NCBI RefSeq assembly: GCF_014655715.1
Contig: NZ_BNBM01000004.1
Span: forward strand, 567,639-631,638
Direction: 5' to 3'
Origin: Streptomyces lanatus
GTDB lineage: Bacteria; Actinomycetota; Actinomycetes; Streptomycetales; Streptomycetaceae
DNA length: 64,000 nt
The position numbers and the translations under genes were made by a program. Below, piece by piece: positions 7,388 to 15,731 of this stretch; positions within the stretch are counted from its first letter, which is position 1; each line of letters starts with the position of its first letter. The notes beneath the pieces were generated by a model that was given only the letters and a program-made list of their open reading frames with translations, was not told the origin of the DNA and did no database searches.

Positions 7388-8742
7388 CCACGCCCGCGGG
7401 TGTCGCGGAGCGGCTGACGTCCCTGGTCGGGGCGCTGCGCGCGCACGGCGTGCGGATCGGCACCGGCGAGACGGTGGACGCGGCGCGGGCGGCCGAGGTG
7501 CTGGGTCTCGCGGACCGGGAACTGCTGCGCGAGGGCCTGGCGGCGACGCTGCTGCACGGCGCGGGGCAACGGCCGGTGTTCGACCCGGTCTTCGACCTCT
7601 ACTTCCCGCGCGGTGTCGGCGGCCCGGAGCGGAAGGCCGCGGGACGGGACGATCTGCGGGACCGGCTGGCGGCGGCGCTGGCGGCCGACGACCAGGCGAT
7701 GATGGGCCTCCTGGCGGCCGAGGCGGTCGACGGTTTCGGTGGCTACGGCTCCTCTCCGGAGTCGGACGGCTGGTCGTCGTACCAGACGCTGGAGCGGCTG
7801 CGCCCGCAGACCCTGCTGGCCCGCGTCCGTGACGACGTCCGCGGCCGGGGCGGGAGCGAGGGGTTCACGGACCGGCTCCTCGAGGACGAGATCCGGCGGC
7901 GGATCGAGACCTTCCGCCGACTGGTGGCCACCGAGGCGCGACGCCGGGTCGCCGAGCGGCGCGGGCGGGACGAGATCGCCCGGCGGGCGGTGACCCCGAC
8001 CGCCGACCGGGTCGACTTCCTGTACGCCGGGAAGGCCCAACTCGCTGAGCTGCGCAGGGCGGTGCACCCGCTCGCCCGTAAGCTCGCGACCCGGCTCGCG
8101 GCACGTCGGCGCCGTGCCGCGCGGGGCACGATCGATCTGCGGCGGACCCTGCGCGGTTCGCTGTCGACCGGTGGGGTGCCGATGAAGCCGGTGCTGCGCA
8201 GACGGCGGCCCGTCCGGCCCGAACTGGTGCTGCTGTGCGATGTGTCGGGGTCGGTGTCAGGTTTCTCGGACTTCACGATGCTGCTGGTGCAGGCGCTGCA
8301 CGACCAGTTCAGCAAGGTGCGTGTGTTCGCCTTCGTCAATCGGGTCGACGAGGTGACAGGGCTGCTGCGACGCGGCACCGCCGACCCGGAGGGGTTCAGC
8401 TCCCGCATTGACGCGGAGGCCAGGCTCACGGGCTATCACGGCAGCAGCGACTACGGCATGGCGCTGGGCGAGTTCGCCGAGCGGTACGGCGACGCGGTGG
8501 GCCCGCGTACGACGGTGTTCGTCCTCGGTGACGCCCGCACGAACATGAGCGACCCGAACCTCCCGGCCGTACGGCAGATCGCCGGACAGGCCCGCCGCGT
8601 CTACTGGTTGAACCCGGAGCCGCGCTCCAGCTGGGGCACGGGCGACTCGGCGGCGCCCGATTACGCGGAGCTGATCGAGATGCACGAGTGCCGCACCGCC
8701 CGGCAGCTCAGCGCGCTGGTGGCCCGCCTGCTGCCGGTCTAG
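7384..8742 (+). CDS. CoxE-like VWA domain protein
   Basis: Partner of the upstream MoxR ATPase (452 residues). The N-terminal half is helical and charged. The C-terminal half (from about residue 280) is a von Willebrand A domain with an intact metal-ion-dependent adhesion site: the DxSxS motif is DVSGSVSGF starting at D286, and VLGDARTNMSDPN supplies the later acidic loop. This matches the CoxE/DUF VWA family. The start is the GTG at 7384 that overlaps the moxR stop; longer upstream reading in this frame is antisense-like filler. Such pairs are known to act together as AAA+/VWA machines. Which enzyme they mature is not indicated by the neighbours. Confidence 0.9.
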   Translation: MTTPAGVAERLTSLVGALRAHGVRIGTGETVDAARAAEVLGLADRELLREGLAATLLHGAGQRPVFDPVFDLYFPRGVGGPERKAAGRDDLRDRLAAALAADDQAMMGLLAAEAVDGFGGYGSSPESDGWSSYQTLERLRPQTLLARVRDDVRGRGGSEGFTDRLLEDEIRRRIETFRRLVATEARRRVAERRGRDEIARRAVTPTADRVDFLYAGKAQLAELRRAVHPLARKLATRLAARRRRAARGTIDLRRTLRGSLSTGGVPMKPVLRRRRPVRPELVLLCDVSGSVSGFSDFTMLLVQALHDQFSKVRVFAFVNRVDEVTGLLRRGTADPEGFSSRIDAEARLTGYHGSSDYGMALGEFAERYGDAVGPRTTVFVLGDARTNMSDPNLPAVRQIAGQARRVYWLNPEPRSSWGTGDSAAPDYAELIEMHECRTARQLSALVARLLPV

Positions 8743-8856
8743 TCAGGCGGCCAGCTGCGGGTAGAGGGCGAGCGGATCGGCCGCGAGGCCCGCCTTGACC
8801 TGCCGCGAGAGGTCGTCGGCGGCGGCCAGGGCCACGGAGCCTTCGATGGTGGTCAT
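8743..8856 (-). CDS. Small ORF, 37 residues, unknown
   Basis: A short ORF starting ATG at 8856 behind a GAGGGAGA ribosome-binding site and ending against the stop of the VWA gene, which points the other way. The product (MTTIEGSVALAAADDLSRQ, then VKAGLAADPLALYPQLAA) is alanine-rich and helical, with no signal peptide or membrane segment. The clean ribosome-binding site and in-frame stop argue for real translation. It could equally be the surviving 5' end of a larger gene whose remainder was lost. I do not recognise a family. Two 11-bp direct repeats sit just upstream. Confidence 0.45.
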   Translation of the reverse strand: MTTIEGSVALAAADDLSRQVKAGLAADPLALYPQLAA

Positions 8857-8875
8857 GGGATCTCCCTCGCAATTC

Positions 8876-8906
8876 GCTGAGTCATGCGTTGAGTCATGCG
8901 CTGAGC
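8876..8906. repeat. Direct repeat TGAGTCATGCG, two copies
   Basis: TGAGTCATGCG occurs twice in tandem, followed by the variant TGAGCATGC, immediately upstream of the 37-codon ORF (minus strand) and beside the palindrome at 8920. It could be a regulator site or slipped-strand duplication. Confidence 0.5.
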
Positions 8907-8919
8907 ATGCACAACACCG

Positions 8920-8935
8920 GAAACCGATCGGTTTC
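8920..8935. promoter_or_regulatory. 16-bp perfect palindrome GAAACCGATCGGTTTC
   Basis: Perfect inverted repeat in the intergenic region between the 37-codon ORF and the rightward reductase gene, about 100 bp before the reductase start. The near-identical site at 6424-6439 in front of the TetR gene suggests that this TetR controls the reductase as well as itself. Confidence 0.7.
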
Positions 8936-9038
8936 TGAGGGCAAGGGGGACCTGGACCCTGGTGAAAATCAGGGTTCGTCCCCGATGGTCCGCACCGCGG
9001 GGATTTCCTACGCTCGGCGTGAGTGGAGGGGGGATCCC

Positions 9039-10016
9039 ATGAAGGCAGTGATTCAGGATCGGTACGGCTCGGCGGACGCCCTGGAGTTCAGGGACGTCGA
9101 CAGGCCCGTGCCGGCGGCCGACGAGGTGCTGGTGCGGGTGCACGCGGCCTCGGTCAACGCCTACGACTGGCACCTCATGCACGGCGACCCGGTCATCGGC
9201 CGCACCATGATGGGGCTGCGCCGGCCGAAGGCGCCGGTGCGAGGCCGGGACTTCGCGGGCGTGGTGGAGACGGTGGGGCCGGAGGTCACGGGACTCAAGC
9301 CCGGCGACGAGGTGTACGGCGAGGCCGACGGGGCGTTCGCGGAGTACGTGTGCGCGCGGGACGGCGAGGTGGGCCCGAAGCCGGCCAACCTCACCTTCGA
9401 GCAGGCGGCGGCGATACCGCTGGCGGGGAACACCGCCCTGATCGGCCTGCGCGACGTCGCCCGGGTGCGGGCGGGGCAGACGCTGCTGGTGAACGGGGCG
9501 TCGGGCGGTGTGGGGACGTTCGCCGTGCAGCTCGGCAAGGCGTACGGGGCCGAGGTCACGGCGGTGTGCAGCACACGCAACGTGGAGCTGGTGCGGTCAC
9601 TGGGCGCTGACCGGGTCGTCGACTACAAGCAGGAGGACTTCACCCGGGACGGCAAGCGCTATGACGTGGTCCTCGACCTGGTGGGCAACCGCTCGCTCGC
9701 GGAGTTCCGGAGCGTGCTGACGCCCACCGGCACACTCGTCCTGTCCGGCGGTGGGGTGTACGAGGGCGGCAGCGTCGTCGGCCCGATGGGGCTGTTCATG
9801 AAACGCCGGCTGGTGGCGCCTTTCGCTCGCCACCAGCGGCTGCTGGAAATATCCGCGCGGCAGACCAGGGCGAACCTCGCGGCGCTGCGGGAGCTGGCCG
9901 AGTCCGGGAAGATCACCCCGGTCGTCGAGCGGACGTATCCGCTGAGCGAGGCGGCCGAGGCCATCCGGTACCTGGAAGTGGAGCACGCGCGCGCGAAGGT
10001 CGTCGTCACCGTGTGA
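9039..10016 (+). CDS. Medium-chain NAD(P)-dependent reductase (quinone-oxidoreductase-like)
   Basis: Cytoplasmic MDR-superfamily enzyme (325 residues), probably an NADPH:quinone or enone reductase. The N-terminal GroES-like domain includes GRDFAGVVETVG. The Rossmann domain carries NGASGGVGTFAVQL, the usual nucleotide-binding loop of zinc-free MDR proteins, and residues that would bind catalytic zinc are absent. The ATG at 9039 is chosen because GGAGGGGGG lies just upstream. The stretch upstream of it in the same frame covers the operator and does not look coding. A TetR-type palindrome at 8920-8935 lies in the promoter region, so expression is probably induced when the TetR of 6391 releases. 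Such TetR/reductase couples often respond to electrophiles. Confidence 0.88.
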   Translation: MKAVIQDRYGSADALEFRDVDRPVPAADEVLVRVHAASVNAYDWHLMHGDPVIGRTMMGLRRPKAPVRGRDFAGVVETVGPEVTGLKPGDEVYGEADGAFAEYVCARDGEVGPKPANLTFEQAAAIPLAGNTALIGLRDVARVRAGQTLLVNGASGGVGTFAVQLGKAYGAEVTAVCSTRNVELVRSLGADRVVDYKQEDFTRDGKRYDVVLDLVGNRSLAEFRSVLTPTGTLVLSGGGVYEGGSVVGPMGLFMKRRLVAPFARHQRLLEISARQTRANLAALRELAESGKITPVVERTYPLSEAAEAIRYLEVEHARAKVVVTV

Positions 10017-10037
10017 TGTGCCGGGTCCGGCCGGGTG

Positions 10038-10394
10038 CTACTTCTTCCCGTACTCCCTCGCCGTCTGCCCCTGGAAGTCGTAGACGATGACCTGCTCGTC
10101 GCCCACGACCCAGGCGTCATGCCCGGGGGAGCAGACGAAGACGTCGCCGGGGCCGACCTCGGTCTCACCGCCATCGTCCATACGGATGTGCATCCGGCCC
10201 TGCATCATGTAGCAGTTGTGGTGCATCTGACAGGTCTCGGTGCCCGCGATCTGGGCCAACGACTCCGTCCAGCGCCAGCCGGGCTCGAAGGTCGCCACGG
10301 CGAAGTCGAGGTCCGTCATGTGGAGGGCTTCGAGGTGGCCGCGGGGGAAATCACGTCGCTCATCGGGCTTGTCGAGCGTCTTCACTTCCAACAT
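10038..10394 (-). CDS. Single-domain cupin protein
   Basis: Small beta-barrel protein of 118 residues. The cupin core runs from about residue 40 (WRWTESLAQIAGTETCQMHHNCYMM) through the second motif (VGPGDVFVCSPGHDAWVVGDE). Histidines H58, H59 and the later GHDAW are plausible metal ligands. The protein ends shortly after the barrel, so it has no second domain. Function cannot be set from the sequence: the family includes sensors, small oxygenases and isomerases. It is convergent with the reductase (21 bp apart) and reads in the same direction as, but upstream-separated from, nothing else, so it appears monocistronic. Confidence 0.8.
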   Translation of the reverse strand: MLEVKTLDKPDERRDFPRGHLEALHMTDLDFAVATFEPGWRWTESLAQIAGTETCQMHHNCYMMQGRMHIRMDDGGETEVGPGDVFVCSPGHDAWVVGDEQVIVYDFQGQTAREYGKK

Positions 10395-10533
10395 GACGCG
10401 CTCCTTTCCGGCCGCGCCTCACCGCGGCCGGAGCCGGTCTCCCCGGCGGCCCTGGACACCGTCGTCGGCGGCCGGCCTCCTACCACTCAATCGTCCGCCC
10501 GGCCATCCGGGGTTGCCAACCGGGGGACGCCGC

Positions 10534-11511
10534 TCAGGACCGGTTTCCACAGAGTTCGGCGAAGCGCCCGGTGTCGATGTTGCCGCCGGAGATGATCACT
10601 CCGACCCGGCGGGGTGGCGCACCCGCCCGGCCGGTGAGCAGGGCGGCCAGCGGGGTGGCACCGCTGGGCTCGACGACGATCTTCAGACGCTCGAAGGCGA
10701 ACCGCATGGCGTCCCGGATCTCATCATCACTGACGAGCACGATCTCGTCGACGAGCCGCCGGTTCACCGAGAACGTCAGTTCTCCCGGGGTGGGCAGCGC
10801 CTGTCCGTCGGCGATGGTGTGCGGCACCGGGACGCTGATGCGCCGCCCCGCCTCCAGGGAGCGCTTGGTGTCGTCCCCGGCCTCCGGTTCGACGCCGATC
10901 ATCCGGATACCCGGGTGCAGCCCCTTGGCCACGGTGGCACTGCCGGCCATCAGCCCGCCCCCGCCGACCGGTGTCAGCAGCGCGCCCAACTCCCCCACCT
11001 CTTCGAGGAGTTCGAGAGCGGCGGTGCCCTGCCCGGCCATGATGTGCGGGTGCTCGTACGGCGGGATGACGGTCAGTCCGCGCTCGGCGGCGAGGGCTTC
11101 GGCGATGGCGGCGCGGTCCCCGGTGTAGCGGTCGTAGGTGACGATCTCGGCGCCGTAGCCCTCGGTCGCCGCCCGCTTGGAAGGCGGGGCGTCCTCGGGC
11201 ATGACGATGACCGCGGTGGTGCCGAGTTCCCGGGCGGCCAGGGCGACCGCCTGGGCGTGGTTCCCGGACGAGTAGGCGGCGATACCCCGGCGGAGCTGCT
11301 CCGGGGTCAGCCGGGAGGCCGCGTTGTAGGCGCCGCGGAACTTGAAGGCGCCGACGCGCTGGAAGTTCTCGCACTTGAGGAAGACCTCGGCGCCGACACG
11401 TTCGTCGAGCGTGCGCGAGCGCAGCACGGGGGTGCGGTGCGCGACGCCCTTGAGCCGCGCGGCGGCGTGGCGGACGTCGTCGAGGGTGACCGGTGGGGTG
11501 GTGGTCGTCAC
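10534..11511 (-). CDS. PLP-dependent threonine/serine dehydratase-like ammonia-lyase
   Basis: Fold-type II PLP enzyme of 325 residues that removes the amino group from threonine, serine or hydroxyaspartate. The PLP lysine is in the AFKFRGAYNA segment, the glycine loop GGGGLMAG binds the cofactor phosphate, and EPSGAT is the usual C-terminal strand. It ends after the catalytic domain and lacks the regulatory ACT domains of biosynthetic IlvA, so a catabolic role is likely (TdcB- or threo-3-hydroxyaspartate-lyase-like). It lies downstream of, and codirectional with, a YheO-type regulator gene, separated by a 95-bp stretch largely made of 15-bp tandem repeats. The regulator probably controls it. 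Confidence 0.88.
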   Translation of the reverse strand: MTTTTPPVTLDDVRHAAARLKGVAHRTPVLRSRTLDERVGAEVFLKCENFQRVGAFKFRGAYNAASRLTPEQLRRGIAAYSSGNHAQAVALAARELGTTAVIVMPEDAPPSKRAATEGYGAEIVTYDRYTGDRAAIAEALAAERGLTVIPPYEHPHIMAGQGTAALELLEEVGELGALLTPVGGGGLMAGSATVAKGLHPGIRMIGVEPEAGDDTKRSLEAGRRISVPVPHTIADGQALPTPGELTFSVNRRLVDEIVLVSDDEIRDAMRFAFERLKIVVEPSGATPLAALLTGRAGAPPRRVGVIISGGNIDTGRFAELCGNRS

Positions 11512-11535
11512 GCGTGTCCTCCTGGGGTGTCTTGT

Positions 11536-11640
11536 CGGTCGTGGGTCGGCCGGTCGCGGATCAGTCGGTCGTAAATCAGTCGGTCGCAGATCGGCCGGTC
11601 CCGGATCAGTCGGTCGCCGATTCGTCGCTCGCGGATCGAC
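11536..11640. repeat. Minisatellite of seven 15-bp units
   Basis: Seven head-to-tail units with consensus CGGTCGCGGATCAGT begin at 11536, 11551, 11566, 11581, 11596, 11611 and 11626. The array straddles the stop codon of the leftward regulator gene (11606-11608) and continues into the spacer before the ammonia-lyase. A related 45-bp periodicity extends inside the gene to about 11765. Confidence 0.88.
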
Positions 11641-12502
11641 CGGTTGTCGCCGCCCTCTCGGCCTCGGCCCCGGTCGCGGATCGGCTGGTTGTCGCCGTCG
11701 GCTCAGCCTCGACCCCGGTCACGGATCGGCCAGTTGTAGCCACCGTCCCGACCTCGGCCCCGGTCCCGACCCCAGCCCCGCCCTTACCCCCGGCGCGGGC
11801 CCTGCCCCCAGCCCCGCCCTCGGCCCCAGCCCCAGCCTCCGTCTCGGCCCGAGCCTGCGACAGATAGCTGTAAGCGGACGCCCGGGAAATCCCGAGCCGC
11901 GCCGCGACCTGCTCGATCGCGCGCCGCACGGCGAAGACGCCCCGCTCGTCCAGTCCGCGGAACAGCTCCAGCCGCCGGGCGCGGTCGAGTGCGGCCCAAC
12001 TGCCGTTCTGCCGGAGCTGGTGGGCGTCGAGGATGGCGTCGACGACGGAGTCGATGTCGTTGCCGAAGGCGGTGACCGGGACGTCGGCAGGGGCCGTGCC
12101 GAGGCCGGCGAGGGAGCCGAGCAGGGCGTGGGCGTCGGCCACGGCGGTGACGTCGAGGTTGACGCAGAGGGCGCCGAACACGGTGCCGGTCGAGTCGCGC
12201 AGCACGATCGTGGAGGCCTTGACCAGCTTGCCGCCGCGAGTCCGGGTGACGTAGTTCAGCTCGTCGCCCGCCCCGTCGCCGCGCGCGACGATCCGCATGC
12301 CGATCTCGCTCATCGCCCCGCCAACGGCCCGCCCGGTCACCGAACCGGCCACGGCGACCACGGACTCCTCCGGCCGCCGGTAGTCATGCAGGACCACCTC
12401 GCACATCGGCCCGAACGTCGCCACGAGCCCGTCGACGACCGGCCGCAGCGCGGCGACGATCGCGTCCCGCTCGGACTCCAGGGCCCCCTCATCGGCCGCC
12501 AT
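11606..12502 (-). CDS. YheO-like PAS/HTH transcriptional regulator with repeat tail
   Basis: Regulator of the YheO/DauR family. An N-terminal PAS-like sensor (about residues 10-120, with FGPMCEVVLHDYRRPEESVVAVAGS) is followed by a C-terminal helix-turn-helix (about 190-225: RAIEQVAARLGISRASAYSYL). Typical members end here, near residue 225-230. This one continues for about 75 residues of Ala/Gly/Thr-rich sequence: first Gly-Ala, then three degenerate copies of a 15-residue unit (TTGRSVTGVEAEPTA-like). The tail is encoded by 45-bp repeats that pass into the 15-bp minisatellite, so its length probably varies between strains. Relatives sense amino acids and control their catabolism, which fits the ammonia-lyase gene downstream. 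It diverges from the MFS gene. Confidence 0.82.
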   Translation of the reverse strand: MAADEGALESERDAIVAALRPVVDGLVATFGPMCEVVLHDYRRPEESVVAVAGSVTGRAVGGAMSEIGMRIVARGDGAGDELNYVTRTRGGKLVKASTIVLRDSTGTVFGALCVNLDVTAVADAHALLGSLAGLGTAPADVPVTAFGNDIDSVVDAILDAHQLRQNGSWAALDRARRLELFRGLDERGVFAVRRAIEQVAARLGISRASAYSYLSQARAETEAGAGAEGGAGGRARAGGKGGAGVGTGAEVGTVATTGRSVTGVEAEPTATTSRSATGAEAERAATTGRSASDESATD

Positions 12503-12620
12503 CGCACACTCCTCGGTCCGCTCACTCCCGGCATCACATGCACCGAGCCGAGCTCTAGACTACTCGTCCAATCCCTGTACTGGCAGTCCAAATGCGCCAC
12601 AGATCTTGACGAGCGGCGAG

Positions 12621-12636
12621 ATGTTACCGGTAACAT
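12621..12636. promoter_or_regulatory. 16-bp perfect palindrome ATGTTACCGGTAACAT, LacI-type operator
   Basis: Perfect inverted repeat with a central CG, the shape typical of LacI-family operators and very close to the site used by the gluconate repressor of Escherichia coli. It lies 8 bp before the MFS start codon, where a bound repressor would block transcription of the sugar module. The LacI gene at 18128 is the nearest candidate. Confidence 0.65.
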
Positions 12637-12644
12637 CACCCACC

Positions 12645-13820
12645 ATGACGCTGACGTCGGCACCTTCGCACCCACGGGTCTTCAGCCCCGCAGCCGTGGT
12701 CGCCTCGTGCGTGGGCTTCGTACTCATCGGCGCTCTCCAAGCCCTCTACGGACCCGCGATTCCCGCCTTCCGCGAGGAGTTCGGCCTGTCGCCGTCGGCC
12801 GCCGGCCTCGGGCTGAGCGCTCATTTCGTCGGCGGGGTGGCCGGTGTGCTGCTCTTCGACCGGCTGTACGGCCGTATCGGCAACCAGCAAATCCTCGGCG
12901 CGTCGTATCTGCTGATGGCCGTCGGCGCAGCCGGTTTCGCGCTCGCCCCGAACTGGCCGACCGCCCTGGCGACGGCCCTGCTGGCCGGGCTCGGCTTCGG
13001 CGGCATCGACTACGGCCTCAACCAGCTGTTCGCGGTCGGCTTCGGCCACCGTTCGACGGCCATGCTCAACATCCTCAACGCCCACTTCGGCATCGGCGCG
13101 ATCCTCGGCCCGGCCCTGATCGGCGCGGTCGGCTCCACGCACTACCCCGCGGTGTTCCTCGGCTTCGCGCTGGCCAACCTGCCGCTGCTGCTGTGCCTGC
13201 GCGGGGTACGGGACCGGGCGCCGGAGCCGTCCGGGACGGCGGCCACGGAGGCACCCGGCGGTTCGGCTCTCACGCGCAGCCTCGGTTCCGTGCTCGCCGT
13301 GTTCGTCGCCCTGTACGTCCTGCACGTCGGCATCGAGGCCGGTGTCGGCGGCTGGGAACCGACGCATCTGGAGACCGTCGGCTACTCGGCCGGGGTCGCC
13401 GCGACCGCCACGTCCGTGTACTGGCTGATGATGACCGTCGGCCGCTTTCTGGTCGCCCCGATCGCGCTGCGGTTCTCGGCGCAGGCCATCATCACGGTCT
13501 CGTGCACGGGCATGACGGTCTGTCTGCTGCTCGCCACGGTGCCGGGACTGGCGCCGTACGCGTACGCCGGTGTCGGCCTCTTCATCGCGCCGATCTTCCC
13601 CACCGGCCTGCCCTGGCTCCATCGGGCCGCCCCACGGGCCCGCCGGGCGGGCGCCCTGGTCATCGCCGCGTCGATGGTCGGCGGGGTGGTCGCGGGCCCG
13701 GCACTCGGCAAGGCCATCGAGTGGTCCGGCATCCGCAGCGTCCCCCTCATCCTGGGCGCCGTCTCGGCCCTGTGCCTGGCGGCGACCGTCTGGCTGACCC
13801 GTACGACACGCGCTCGCTGA
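12645..13820 (+). CDS. MFS transporter
   Basis: Major facilitator porter of 391 residues with about 12 hydrophobic segments, no signal peptide and short loops. The motif between TM2 and TM3 is LLFDRLYGRIGNQQ, a variant of the MFS signature. The second half begins near residue 205 after a charged loop. The ATG at 12645 is preferred over upstream in-frame starts because those lie in or before the palindromic operator. Two GH35 beta-galactosidase genes follow on the same strand and a LacI repressor gene ends the set, so uptake of galactosides or released galactose is a reasonable inference. The substrate is not readable from the sequence. Confidence 0.88.
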   Translation: MTLTSAPSHPRVFSPAAVVASCVGFVLIGALQALYGPAIPAFREEFGLSPSAAGLGLSAHFVGGVAGVLLFDRLYGRIGNQQILGASYLLMAVGAAGFALAPNWPTALATALLAGLGFGGIDYGLNQLFAVGFGHRSTAMLNILNAHFGIGAILGPALIGAVGSTHYPAVFLGFALANLPLLLCLRGVRDRAPEPSGTAATEAPGGSALTRSLGSVLAVFVALYVLHVGIEAGVGGWEPTHLETVGYSAGVAATATSVYWLMMTVGRFLVAPIALRFSAQAIITVSCTGMTVCLLLATVPGLAPYAYAGVGLFIAPIFPTGLPWLHRAAPRARRAGALVIAASMVGGVVAGPALGKAIEWSGIRSVPLILGAVSALCLAATVWLTRTTRAR

Positions 13821-13907
13821 CGGCGCAGCAGGCGCTCGCACCGACCCGCACGACACACCGCCGCTCGGCTCGGGGCGGACCCGATCACCCCCAAGACCGA
13901 CACCCCC

Positions 13908-13950
13908 TCGGCGACCACCCCTCCCCTCCCCTCCCCCGCCCCCTCCAATA
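13908..13950. other. Polypyrimidine tract before the first GH35 gene
   Basis: A C/T-only run of about 30 bases (repeats of CCCCT) precedes the ribosome-binding site AGAAGGGA of the GH35 gene at 13968. It may simply be low-complexity spacer, or may keep the leader RNA unstructured. No terminator is visible between the MFS and GH35 genes. Confidence 0.5.
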
Positions 13951-13967
13951 GAAGGGAACTCCCCCGC

Positions 13968-15731
13968 ATGCCCGCTCTGACCACCTCATCCGACGGCTTC
14001 CTCCTCCACGGCGAGCCCTTCCGGATCGTCTCCGGAGCCATGCACTACTTCCGGATCCACCCCGACCAATGGGCCGACCGACTGCGCAAGGCACGCCTCA
14101 TGGGCCTCAACGCGGTCGAGACGTACGTGCCGTGGAATCTGCACCAGCCCGACCCAGAGGCACCCCTCGTCCTCGAAGGCCTCCTCGATCTCCCCCGCTA
14201 CCTCCGGCTCGCCCAGGCCGAAGGCCTGCACGTCCTGCTGCGCCCGGGCCCGTTCATCTGCGCCGAGTGGGACGACGGCGGCCTCCCCGCGTGGCTCATC
14301 GCGGACCCCGACATCCGCCTCCGCTCCAGCGACCCCCGCTTCACCACCGCCTTCGACCGCTACCTCGACGCACTGCTCCCCGCGCTGCAGCCGCACATGG
14401 CCGCGGCCGGCGGCCCGATCATCGCCGTACAGGTCGAGAACGAGTACGGCGCCTACGGCGACGACACCGCATACCTCAAGCACGTCGAATCGGCCTTCCG
14501 CACCCGCGGCGTGGAGGAGCTGCTCTTCACCTGCGACCAGGCCAACCCCGCCCACCTGGCCACCGGCGGCCTCCCCGGCGTCCTGGCGACCGCCACCTTC
14601 GGCAGCCGGGTCGACCAGAACCTCGCGGAGCTGCGCAGGCATCAGCCCGAAGGCCCCCTGATGTGCGCGGAGTTCTGGATCGGCTGGTTCGACCACTGGG
14701 GCGGTCCGCACCACGTACGGGACGCGGCCGACGCCGCCGCGGACCTGGACCGGCTGCTGTCGGCCGGCGCCTCGGTCAACATCTACATGTTCCACGGCGG
14801 CACCAACTTCGGCTTCACGAACGGCGCGAACCACAAGCACGCCTACGAACCCACCGTCACGTCCTACGACTACGACGCGGCCCTCACCGAATGCGGCGAC
14901 CCCGGCCCCAAGTACCACGCCTTCCGCGAGATCATCGCCCGCCACCTGCCCGTCCCCGAGGAGCCCGTCCCGGCAGTCGGCCCCAAACTCCCGCCCATCA
15001 CCGTCGAGTTGGACCGCCGGGCACCCCTCCTGCCCCATGCGAAGGCCCTCGCCGAGCCCGTCCGCACCGAGCACCCTGCGACGATGAACGACCTCGGCCT
15101 GCACACCGGTTACGCCCTCTACCGCACCACCTTCGACACGGCCGGCGACGGCCTGCTGCACTTCGCGGGCGGTGTCGGTGACCGCGCCCAGGTCTTCATC
15201 GACGGCGCCCCCAGCGGCGTACTGGAACGCGAACGCCACGACGAGACCCTGCCCATCCGTGTCCCGCACCCCGGCGCCACGCTGGAGGTGCTGGTCGAGA
15301 ACATGGGCGGCGTCAACTACGGCCCCCGCATCGGCGCACCCAAGGGCCTCCTCGGCCCCGTCACCTTCAACGGCAACCCCCTCCACGGCTGGGACTGCCA
15401 CCCGCTCCCCCTGGACGACCTGAGCGCTCTCCACTTCACCCCCGCCACCACCGGCGCCTCCTCCGAACCCGCCTTCCACCACGGCACGTTCGACATCGGC
15501 ACCCCGGCCGACACCTTCCTCGCCCTCCCCGGCTGGACCAAGGGCCAGGCCTGGATCAACGGCTTCCACCTGGGCCGCTACTGGAACCGCGGCCCCCAGC
15601 GCACCCTCTACGTCCCCGCCCCGATCCTGCGCCCCGGCACCAACGACCTGATCGTCCTCGAACTGCACGCCACCACCGGCACCCGGGCCCAGCTCACCGA
15701 TACCCCCGACCTCGGCGCGGAGATCGACTGA
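13968..15731 (+). CDS. Beta-galactosidase, GH35
   Basis: Retaining glycoside hydrolase that releases beta-linked galactose, 587 residues. The N-terminal TIM barrel has all GH35 hallmarks: RIVSGAMHYFRI, the RPGPFICAEWD loop, acid/base E159 in VENEYGAYG and nucleophile E235 in MCAEFWIGWF, followed by MFHGGTNFGF. Two beta-sandwich domains follow; the last contains QAWINGFHLGRYW. There is no signal peptide, so it acts on imported galactosides. The start ATG at 13968 follows AGAAGGGA. Its stop overlaps the start of the second GH35 gene by one base, so both are translated together, downstream of the MFS porter. Confidence 0.94.
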   Translation: MPALTTSSDGFLLHGEPFRIVSGAMHYFRIHPDQWADRLRKARLMGLNAVETYVPWNLHQPDPEAPLVLEGLLDLPRYLRLAQAEGLHVLLRPGPFICAEWDDGGLPAWLIADPDIRLRSSDPRFTTAFDRYLDALLPALQPHMAAAGGPIIAVQVENEYGAYGDDTAYLKHVESAFRTRGVEELLFTCDQANPAHLATGGLPGVLATATFGSRVDQNLAELRRHQPEGPLMCAEFWIGWFDHWGGPHHVRDAADAAADLDRLLSAGASVNIYMFHGGTNFGFTNGANHKHAYEPTVTSYDYDAALTECGDPGPKYHAFREIIARHLPVPEEPVPAVGPKLPPITVELDRRAPLLPHAKALAEPVRTEHPATMNDLGLHTGYALYRTTFDTAGDGLLHFAGGVGDRAQVFIDGAPSGVLERERHDETLPIRVPHPGATLEVLVENMGGVNYGPRIGAPKGLLGPVTFNGNPLHGWDCHPLPLDDLSALHFTPATTGASSEPAFHHGTFDIGTPADTFLALPGWTKGQAWINGFHLGRYWNRGPQRTLYVPAPILRPGTNDLIVLELHATTGTRAQLTDTPDLGAEID

